Part shown: piece after piece, positions 15,277-21,350 of the stretch
How positions within the stretch are numbered: position 1 is the stretch's first letter
Layout of the letters: the number at the start of each line of letters is the position of its first letter
Assembly: GCA_965369805.1 (NCBI GenBank)
Contig: CBDURG010000020.1
Coordinates: 1 to 21,350 of the forward strand
Direction of reading: 5' to 3'
DNA: 21,350 bases
Source: JAGLRQ01 sp965369805
GTDB lineage: Bacteria; Auribacterota; UBA6266
The notes under the pieces: model-generated
Told to the model about the DNA's origin: nothing
Database searches by the model: none
Seen by the model: the letters and a program-made list of their open reading frames with translations, nothing else
Made by a program: the position numbers and the translations under genes

Positions 15277-17496
15277 ATGACGCCAAAGATACGTAAAATG
15301 TCAGTAAATTTATATGAAAGATTCCTGAAAACCCGCCACAGATTTGTAAAACCATTCATTTTTTTGATACTTTTAATGTCACTGGTTGTAGGCGCGGGGT
15401 ATAGGGCTGTTGATATTAAGAAAAACTTCGGAATAAATGGTGGTTTTGAATTTTATGTTGAGATGGCCTCACATTTTTGGACGGAGCCTGGAGGTTACAA
15501 CTTTGAAGAAGGCTTGAAAATAAAAGAAAATCCGGCTGATTATGTTTTTACCCATCATCCTGAAGAACCTGCAACCGCATCTTTTGAAAACGAGAAAGGC
15601 TGGGAATTTATCTTAAGCCTGATATTTAAGGAGGGTACAAAGGGTATACAGAATCTGGCAATGACGGTTGTTAGATATCAAATGATGTTGGATCTTCTTG
15701 TCATAATTCTTTTATTTTTTGCCGGCAGGTCAATGGCGGGCCCTCTTGGCGGTAGTTTCGCGGCAGTTCTTTACGCCTTATTCAAGCCATCTATTATGAT
15801 GATGAGCTGGGTATCTTACTACTACTGGCCTATTCCATTTTCAGCCTTCAGCCTTTTATTCTGGACTACAATCTACAAACCCGAAAGCAGAACAAATTCC
15901 TTGAAAATTTTGTTTTTATTGTTTTTTTTATACGGCGTGGTAATAGGATTTGCTACTTCTCTTCGTCTCAGTTTTCTCTTTCTTCCTTTGTTTTTGTCCC
16001 CGCTTATTTTTTTTCGTGAACGAAACTATAAAAGAAGTCTGATATTGGTCCTTGCCATGTTGATGGGACAGGGGATATTGCTGGTACCGCAGGTACTTAT
16101 TACACAGAAATATTATGATCGATATACCCTGTCTGTAAGAGGGAAATGGCACAATGTTATTCAGGGATTGGGCGCTTACCCGAATCCATTTGGCATAAAA
16201 GACAGTGCTGATCTGACTGCGATAGATTGGGTGATGGAGAGGGGGGGGCCTGATCTTAATAAAGTGGGAATTCAGGAATATGATAAATTTGTAATGAAAG
16301 AGATAGTGTGTTTATTTAAAGAGAGGCCGGATATTTTTTTGCGTAACTTAAAAACCAATTTATGCTCTGGAACAGTAATGACACCAAAAGACAGAGTTCG
16401 TTATATAGGGGGCCCTGCCTTTTTTGGTATTTTGGATACTGATAAAAAATTCGGAATATTGGACAGCAATAAAAAGTATGTTAGGTATGATCCTAAAATT
16501 CTTAAGCTCACCCGCGTTTTTCCGTGGCTTGTACTTTTTAGCCTTTTTGTAATGTTCTTTTTCCGCAAAAAGAATTTTGGGCCTTTAATTACAGTTGTAT
16601 TTCAGGGCTTTTATATGCTTGGCATACTTTGTGTGTACTTTCCTCCGGCGGATGTTCACACAACAAATTATTTCCCCGTGTTTGTCCTTCTTCTGTCAGT
16701 TGGATTAGCGGTTTTAGTCAGAGGAGCTGTAAGTATTTTTGAAGGGTCTGTGAGATACCATATAGACAAAGATAAAACTGAATCTTGGGCTGCGATAATC
16801 AAAAAATGTTTTCAGGAAGACTGGGATAAGAAATATTGTTCTGTGTCGCCAGAAAGTACTGAAGTAATGAAAAAAGTTTCAGGGCAGCGGCATAGGCTTG
16901 TAATAAAAAAACTAATATGGCTTTTTACAGGATTAATTATTGTAATGGTACTGTTTATGTCAAAAAACAGGAAGTGTGCTATAGGTGAGATTGCTCAAGC
17001 AGATGATGCTCATATAATAAATAATATCCTGAGGCCTGAGACAAACGGCAGTTTTGAATTGTGGGGCAGTGGAGATTTTTCTGTTCCTGTTGGCTGGGTT
17101 TTTCCTAAACAGAAGGGAATCCGAAGGGCAACCGGTGCAGAAAATGTTAAAATCGGAACGTCTTCTGTGGAAGTGAAGGCAGATAAAACTGAATCTACCC
17201 ATATAATTTTTTGTGTTCCCAGAGATGAATTATATACTCTCTTAAACAAAAATATAATTATTGACGCGTGGATTAAATCGGAAAATAAAAGTCCTGACAA
17301 AGTTTATATTTATGTTGTTTCCATCAATGGCAGGGATGATCCTTATAATAGAGTGTTCTACCAAAATAGTGGACAATGGGAAAAACTCAGTGTCTCTTAT
17401 AAAGTTCCGGTTGATACCCAGTCTCTTTACATAATGTGTGTCGCGGATGCGGGAACTTCTGCCTATTTTGATGGTGTCAGCATGAGATATAAATAG
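15277..17496 (+). CDS. GT-C-like membrane protein fused to a C-terminal carbohydrate-binding-like domain
   Basis: ATG at 15277, one base after the GT2 stop, is preferred; TTG at 15265 would add four residues. Residues 1 to about 485 match the 512-residue protein at 7155: one N-terminal helix (26-42), a loop, a helix block (about 137-276), W291-H292 with N-P-F-G-I at 303-307, and three helices to about 485. Then come about 60 charged residues, one further helix (546-561) and an outside domain of about 155 residues. That domain has N-G-S-F-E-L-W (590-596), P-V-G-W (604-607), W-I-K-S (665-668), Q-W-E-K-L-S-V (699-705) and A-Y-F-D-G-V-S-M (729-736), as in beta-sandwich carbohydrate-binding modules of the CBM4/9 kind. 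It probably acts on a glycan outside the inner membrane. A run of eight G lies at 16241-16248. Confidence 0.75.
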   Translation: MTPKIRKMSVNLYERFLKTRHRFVKPFIFLILLMSLVVGAGYRAVDIKKNFGINGGFEFYVEMASHFWTEPGGYNFEEGLKIKENPADYVFTHHPEEPATASFENEKGWEFILSLIFKEGTKGIQNLAMTVVRYQMMLDLLVIILLFFAGRSMAGPLGGSFAAVLYALFKPSIMMMSWVSYYYWPIPFSAFSLLFWTTIYKPESRTNSLKILFLLFFLYGVVIGFATSLRLSFLFLPLFLSPLIFFRERNYKRSLILVLAMLMGQGILLVPQVLITQKYYDRYTLSVRGKWHNVIQGLGAYPNPFGIKDSADLTAIDWVMERGGPDLNKVGIQEYDKFVMKEIVCLFKERPDIFLRNLKTNLCSGTVMTPKDRVRYIGGPAFFGILDTDKKFGILDSNKKYVRYDPKILKLTRVFPWLVLFSLFVMFFFRKKNFGPLITVVFQGFYMLGILCVYFPPADVHTTNYFPVFVLLLSVGLAVLVRGAVSIFEGSVRYHIDKDKTESWAAIIKKCFQEDWDKKYCSVSPESTEVMKKVSGQRHRLVIKKLIWLFTGLIIVMVLFMSKNRKCAIGEIAQADDAHIINNILRPETNGSFELWGSGDFSVPVGWVFPKQKGIRRATGAENVKIGTSSVEVKADKTESTHIIFCVPRDELYTLLNKNIIIDAWIKSENKSPDKVYIYVVSINGRDDPYNRVFYQNSGQWEKLSVSYKVPVDTQSLYIMCVADAGTSAYFDGVSMRYK
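16241..16248 (+). repeat. Eight-G homopolymer inside the membrane glycosyltransferase-like gene
   Basis: The codons AGG GGG GGG CCT (Arg-Gly-Gly-Pro) hold eight consecutive G. This is the longest G-run in the window; the others reach six. Such tracts slip easily in replication, and a change of one base would shift the frame about 320 residues into the protein. The paralogue at 7155 has no such run at the aligned place. Confidence 0.8.
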
Positions 17497-17509
17497 AAAT
17501 TAAAAAGAA

Positions 17510-19036
17510 ATGATATTAATTAATTCCTCACCAAAAGATACTTTGAAGATATTTCAGCCCTTTTCACGCACTAATCTGCCGATAGGGATTGGATCTCTTC
17601 TGGCTGTTACCGAAAACAAGAAAATTAAAGCCAGGTTTATAGATGAGCATGTCGAAAGTAATACTCTTGGGCTGATAGAAAAATATATAAAAGAGACAGA
17701 ACCCCCTTATGTTTTTGGATTTAGTGTTTTAACGGCAGCCTTCAAAACCGCTGTGCTGACTTCAAAGAAGGTAAAAGAACTTTATCCTGATTCTGTGATT
17801 TGTTTCGGGGGAATTCACCCGACGGCTGTACCGGAGGAAGTTTTGTCTTACGACCATATTGATGTTGTCATTAGGGGGGAAGGAGAGAAAACTTTGCCTG
17901 AATTATATGGGCTTGTAAAAGGGAGAAAGGAGTTTTTCCATTTAGATGGGCTTTCTTACAGTCGAAACGGTTATGTTATTCATAATAGAGATGCGCCTCT
18001 TATAGAAAATCTTAATGAATTACCTCCCTTTCCATTCCATCTTTTTAATCCCGCAAGATATGACCTTGGTTCTATAGTAACCTCGCGGGGATGCCCTTTT
18101 GACTGTATTTTTTGCAGCAACAGACTTATAACCGGAAAAAGATACAGGTTTAGATCGGTTGAGTCTGTCGTTAATGAACTGGACATCTTACATAATAAAT
18201 ATCACCAGAATCATATTCTTTTTCTTGATGATAATTTTCTGGTTAATAAAGAGAGAATATATATTCTTCTGGAAGAACTTAAAAAAAGAGGGTTTGATAA
18301 AAAAATGACTTTTTCTTTTCAGGCAAGAGCAGATAGCTTTGATTATAAACTGTTTGAAGCTTTATATAACACTGGTTTTAAAAATCTTTCTTTGGGTTTA
18401 GAAACAGCATCTGAGAGAATGATGAAGGTTCTTAAGAAAAGTGAAACTGTTAAACAATGTGTCGAAGCCGCCAAGGGAGCCAGGCAGATTGGGTTTCATA
18501 TCAGCGCTGTATTTATGTATGGTATCCCGGGTGAAACTCACGAAGAGAGAATTAGCTGTATAAAAATGAGCAAGGCATTGAAATTGGATATGGTGAGGTT
18601 TAATAATGCGACACCATATCCCGGGACCGCGCTCTATGAGATTGCAAAAAGAGAAAACAGGTTAAATGTGCGGGGTTTATACGAAAATTTCAACTCGGTA
18701 TCTGCCTTTATTGAAAATCCTTTTAAAAAAATACCCTTTTCATATGTTCCGATTGGAAGTTCTGAAGAAGAATTAAGAATGGATATTTTATTTAGTTATT
18801 TTGCGTTTTATTTTGATATTAACAGAATTAAGAGAATATTTACCAAGCCCGATACAGGCATGAGATGGTTTAACCCCGGCAGAAAAACAATTGACTTTCT
18901 TAAAAAGATGCCTGCACTTATTGTTTTATTTGTTATAATGATTGTTAAATTCGGTGAGTTGTTTTTCAATGTTCTGCTGAAGAGAAAAACTTCTATATCG
19001 ATGAGGGAATTTATAAAGATATTTAGGATGAATTAA
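17510..19036 (+). CDS. B12-binding-domain radical SAM protein (no. 3 of 3)
   Basis: The 508-residue protein has an N-terminal B12-binding-type domain (L-P-I-G-I-G-S-L-L at 23-31, F-G-G-I-H-P-T at 99-105, R-G-E-G-E at 122-126) and a radical SAM barrel with T-S-R-G-C-P-F-D-C-I-F-C, giving C195, C199 and C202. G-L-E-T-A-S-E marks a later strand. Its C-terminus has a hydrophobic stretch at about 467-489 flanked by lysines and arginines, suggesting membrane attachment and hence a lipid-linked or membrane substrate. It begins 13 bases after the fused membrane protein gene. The substrate is unknown. Sugar or lipid carbon modification is plausible from context only. Confidence 0.87.
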   Translation: MILINSSPKDTLKIFQPFSRTNLPIGIGSLLAVTENKKIKARFIDEHVESNTLGLIEKYIKETEPPYVFGFSVLTAAFKTAVLTSKKVKELYPDSVICFGGIHPTAVPEEVLSYDHIDVVIRGEGEKTLPELYGLVKGRKEFFHLDGLSYSRNGYVIHNRDAPLIENLNELPPFPFHLFNPARYDLGSIVTSRGCPFDCIFCSNRLITGKRYRFRSVESVVNELDILHNKYHQNHILFLDDNFLVNKERIYILLEELKKRGFDKKMTFSFQARADSFDYKLFEALYNTGFKNLSLGLETASERMMKVLKKSETVKQCVEAAKGARQIGFHISAVFMYGIPGETHEERISCIKMSKALKLDMVRFNNATPYPGTALYEIAKRENRLNVRGLYENFNSVSAFIENPFKKIPFSYVPIGSSEEELRMDILFSYFAFYFDINRIKRIFTKPDTGMRWFNPGRKTIDFLKKMPALIVLFVIMIVKFGELFFNVLLKRKTSISMREFIKIFRMN

Positions 19037-19068
19037 AAAAGATTTTTAATACGTCTTGGAGGAAAATG

Positions 19069-20082
19069 ATGAACATAGGAATTATAGGCCTTGGCCACTG
19101 GGGTCCGAATATTGTTCGAAATTTTGTCGGGCATCCCAGGGTAAAACTTAAATATGTTTGTGATATTTCGGAATCTTCATTTAAAGGAGTGGCAGGATTA
19201 CTTCCCAGAGAATGTAAATGCGTTACCGATGCATCTCTGGTTGTGAATGCTTCTGATATTGATTCGGTGGCAATTATTACTCCCGCGTCAACCCATTACA
19301 ATTTGGTAAAGAAAGCTCTTCTCGCGGGTAAGCATGTTTTTAGCGAAAAACCGCTTGCTTTAGATGTGGAGAAATGTGAAGAACTATGTGCTATTGCTAA
19401 GTCATCCGGATGTAAGCTAATGGTTGGATATACCTTTCTTTTTAACAACGCTGTTAGAAAACTTAAAGAATTAGTTGACTTGGGAAAACTTGGGAAATTG
19501 TATTATTTAACAGCAATGCGAACGCACATGGGGCTTGTTCGCAAAGATGTTAGCGTTGCATGGGACCTTGCTCCTCATGATGTTTCTATTATGAATTATC
19601 TCTTAAACACTGTTCCTGAGAAAGTTTCCGCTGTATCAGCAAGTCCTTTAGGCTTTGACCAGGCGGACATTGCTTTTATAACACTTTTTTATCCCGGCGG
19701 TATAGTTGGTCAGATTCATGTAAGCTGGGTTGATTCAAACAAGGAACGGCGGGTACATGTTATTGGCAGTAAGGCCAGGGCGGTGTTTAACGACTTGAAT
19801 AATCTGGAACCGGTGCGCCTTTTTGAAAAAGGGATTTGTATTTCTGATTCTGTTGAACCTGATTTTGGCAATTTTCGTTTTTTACTGCGGGATGGAGATA
19901 TTATTAGCCCAAAAGTTGATATGCGTGAACCGGTTAGTCAGATGAGCGACGCTTTTGTAAGGCTGGTTTTGGACAATGAAGAAAACATTGTAGATGGAGG
20001 ATTTGACCTTGGCGTTACCCGGACACTTGTTGCGGCTCACAAATCCATGCAGGCTGGAGGGATACCGCAGGATATAAATTAA
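19069..20082 (+). CDS. Gfo/Idh/MocA family sugar-nucleotide dehydrogenase (WlbA-like)
   Basis: Two ATG codons stand in tandem (19066 and 19069). GGAGG at 19058-19062 is only three bases from the first but six from the second, so 19069 is preferred, giving 337 residues. The N-terminal Rossmann fold has G7-L-G9-H-W-G12, and E93-K94-P95 is the family's signature, with the lysine expected in catalysis. D-L-A-P-H-D at 166-171 supplies the conserved histidine of the second domain. Together with the following aminotransferase it resembles WlbA/WbpB, which oxidises C3 of UDP-N-acetylglucosaminuronate. The alternatives, a UDP-GlcNAc 3-dehydrogenase or another 3-keto-forming enzyme, are open. It follows radical SAM no. 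3 by 32 bases. Confidence 0.85.
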   Translation: MNIGIIGLGHWGPNIVRNFVGHPRVKLKYVCDISESSFKGVAGLLPRECKCVTDASLVVNASDIDSVAIITPASTHYNLVKKALLAGKHVFSEKPLALDVEKCEELCAIAKSSGCKLMVGYTFLFNNAVRKLKELVDLGKLGKLYYLTAMRTHMGLVRKDVSVAWDLAPHDVSIMNYLLNTVPEKVSAVSASPLGFDQADIAFITLFYPGGIVGQIHVSWVDSNKERRVHVIGSKARAVFNDLNNLEPVRLFEKGICISDSVEPDFGNFRFLLRDGDIISPKVDMREPVSQMSDAFVRLVLDNEENIVDGGFDLGVTRTLVAAHKSMQAGGIPQDIN

Positions 20083-20093
20083 GGATAGGAAAG

Positions 20094-21200
20094 ATGATAC
20101 CTTTTGTTGATGTTGTTCAACAATACACCCTTTATAGAAAAGAATTCAAAAAAGCTTTTGAAGATGTTTGCTCTTCGGGAATGTTTATTCTTGGTCCTGA
20201 AGTGCAGCGTTTTGAAAAACGATTTTGCTCGTATCTTGGAGTAAAAGAAGCGGTTGGAGTGGCCAGTGGAACGGATGCTTTACGTCTTGCATGTCAGGCT
20301 CTTGGCATTGGCCCTGGCGATGAAGTTCTGGTTCCGGCAAATACATTTATTGCTACAGCTCTTAGTGTTTATGATCTGGGCTCTATTCCAGTTCCTGTCG
20401 ATGTTAATCCTGAATCGTTTCTTATGGATCTGGCTGATGCGTCCAGTCGTCTTACCAGCCGGACAAAAGCAATTTTACCAGTGCATCTTTATGGCCGGAG
20501 TATGGATATGGATGCTGTAACCGCATTCTCGCGAAAACACAATCTTATTCTTATTGAGGATGCGTGTCAGGCGCATGGAGCTATGTGGAAAGGCCGGCGT
20601 GTGGGTAGTTTTGGGGCAGTTGGATGTTTCAGTTTTTATCCCGGTAAAAATCTTGGAGCGTTTGGAGACGGTGGAATGATAGTAACCGAAGACCATTCTG
20701 TCGCGGAAAAACTAAGGTTGCTTCGTAATTACGGTTCTATTAAAAAATATATACACGAATTTCCGGGGACGAACAGCCGTTTGGATTCCCTGCAGGCAGC
20801 GATCTTAAATGTTAAGATTAAATTTCTCGATGAATGGAATAAAAAGCGGTTTTGTGCAGCCCGCCGCTATACCGAAAAACTTAAAAATATAAAAGGCCTG
20901 CAGCTGCCGGTGTTGGACTTTGATAATATTTCCAGACACGTTTTTCACCTTTTTGTCCTTACATGCGAACGGCGTGATGAACTTTTAGATTATTTGACTA
21001 AACAGGGTATCGGATGCGGAGTCCATTATCCTGTCCCTATCCATCTCCATCGGGCTTTTATGTCACTCGGATATAAAAAAGGTAGCTGCCCTGTGGCTGA
21101 ACAGCTGTCAGCAAAGATAATTTCTCTTCCAATGTTTCCAGAGATTACCGCTAAACAAATCGATACTGTTGCTGAAGCAGTCAGGAGATTTTATGACTAA
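20094..21200 (+). CDS. PLP-dependent sugar aminotransferase, DegT/DnrJ/EryC1 family (second copy)
   Basis: The 368-residue protein carries A-S-G-T-D-A-L at 58-64, the PLP aspartate in I-E-D-A-C-Q (D156) and the Schiff-base lysine in S-F-Y-P-G-K-N-L-G (K185). It is a close paralogue of the protein at 692-1804 along the full length, including V-H-Y-P-V-P-I-H-L near the end. It stands 11 bases after the Gfo/Idh/MocA dehydrogenase, the arrangement seen for WlbA-WlbC and WbpB-WbpE, where the aminotransferase aminates the 3-keto product. Its end overlaps the next gene by eight bases. The aminotransferase family is certain. The product, a UDP-2-acetamido-3-amino sugar, is a context-based guess. Confidence 0.9.
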   Translation: MIPFVDVVQQYTLYRKEFKKAFEDVCSSGMFILGPEVQRFEKRFCSYLGVKEAVGVASGTDALRLACQALGIGPGDEVLVPANTFIATALSVYDLGSIPVPVDVNPESFLMDLADASSRLTSRTKAILPVHLYGRSMDMDAVTAFSRKHNLILIEDACQAHGAMWKGRRVGSFGAVGCFSFYPGKNLGAFGDGGMIVTEDHSVAEKLRLLRNYGSIKKYIHEFPGTNSRLDSLQAAILNVKIKFLDEWNKKRFCAARRYTEKLKNIKGLQLPVLDFDNISRHVFHLFVLTCERRDELLDYLTKQGIGCGVHYPVPIHLHRAFMSLGYKKGSCPVAEQLSAKIISLPMFPEITAKQIDTVAEAVRRFYD

Positions 21201-21350
21201 TTCCCGATACAGTGTTTCAGTTGTGGTACCTGCGCATAACGAAGAGAAAATTCTGGAAAATGCAATTTTACATACCATGAAAACTTTTCAGTCATTAAAT
21301 CTTGATTTTGAAATGATTATTGTTGATGACAGAAGTACGGACAAAACAGG
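21193..21350 (+). CDS. GT2 family glycosyltransferase, 5' part only
   Basis: The gene starts at ATG 21193, overlapping the aminotransferase stop by eight bases, with AGGAG (21183-21187) five bases upstream, and runs off the right edge after 52 full codons. The visible part is the start of a GT-A nucleotide-binding domain: S-V-S-V-V-V-P-A-H-N-E-E followed by I-I-V-D-D-R-S-T-D. The first aspartate pair of this fold binds the nucleotide sugar. Whether it carries a membrane tail like the two other GT2 genes here cannot be seen. Confidence 0.85.
   Translation, partial: MTNSRYSVSVVVPAHNEEKILENAILHTMKTFQSLNLDFEMIIVDDRSTDKT

Noticed and set aside
17010..17300. Open frame of 96 codons on the - strand
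   Set aside because: It is antisense to the carbohydrate-binding-like tail of the fused membrane protein, with no independent support.
1..21350. Mobile elements, CRISPR arrays, tRNA or rRNA genes
   Set aside because: I looked for transposase-like proteins, spaced repeats and RNA-gene cores on both strands and saw none; the repeats found are short and local.

Overview
The window is one unbroken run of genes, all on the + strand, with gaps of at most about 150 bases and many start/stop overlaps. It is an internal slice of a cell-surface polysaccharide (O-antigen or capsule type) biosynthesis locus from a low-GC bacterium. Both ends cut through genes: an epimerase tail on the left and the start of a glycosyltransferase on the right. 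Three cobalamin-binding-type radical SAM proteins lie among the sugar genes, and there is a family of large glycosyltransferase-like membrane proteins. This mix suggests an uncultured lineage of the Omnitrophota kind, but that taxonomic guess is weak and not proven by the sequence. I see no tRNA, rRNA, CRISPR array, transposase or plasmid gene.

Layout. (1) 1-1804: the end of an extended SDR, a left-handed beta-helix N-acetyltransferase and a DegT-type sugar aminotransferase, which look like a 3-amino-sugar module. (2) 1813-5230: a polyprenyl-phosphate-type GT2 with a membrane tail, a zinc-ribbon SAM methyltransferase and B12/radical SAM protein no. 1. (3) 5205-8693: two big membrane proteins, with the decayed tail of a third copy between them. 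(4) About 8694-8835: a leader with a likely extended -10 promoter. (5) 8836-14315: a CDP-3,6-dideoxyhexose pathway: glucose-1-phosphate cytidylyltransferase (rfbF), CDP-glucose 4,6-dehydratase (rfbG), a 4-ketoreductase/epimerase-type SDR, radical SAM protein no. 2, and the iron-sulfur/PMP 3-dehydratase rfbH with its full cysteine signature. (6) 14337-19036: a second GT2, a membrane glycosyltransferase-like protein fused to a carbohydrate-binding-like domain, and radical SAM protein no. 3. (7) 19069-21350: a Gfo/Idh/MocA sugar dehydrogenase, a second DegT aminotransferase paralogous to the first, and the start of another GT2.

How it may work together. Sugar nucleotides (a CDP-3,6-dideoxyhexose and at least one N-acylated 3-amino sugar) are made in the cytoplasm. 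The two DPM1/GtrB-like GT2 enzymes could load sugars onto undecaprenyl phosphate. The multi-pass membrane proteins could use those lipid-linked sugars on the outer face of the inner membrane. The methyltransferase and the radical SAM enzymes are candidates for unusual sugar or lipid modifications. No flippase (wzx), polymerase (wzy), ABC exporter or rfbI-type reductase is visible here, so the locus must continue outside the window.
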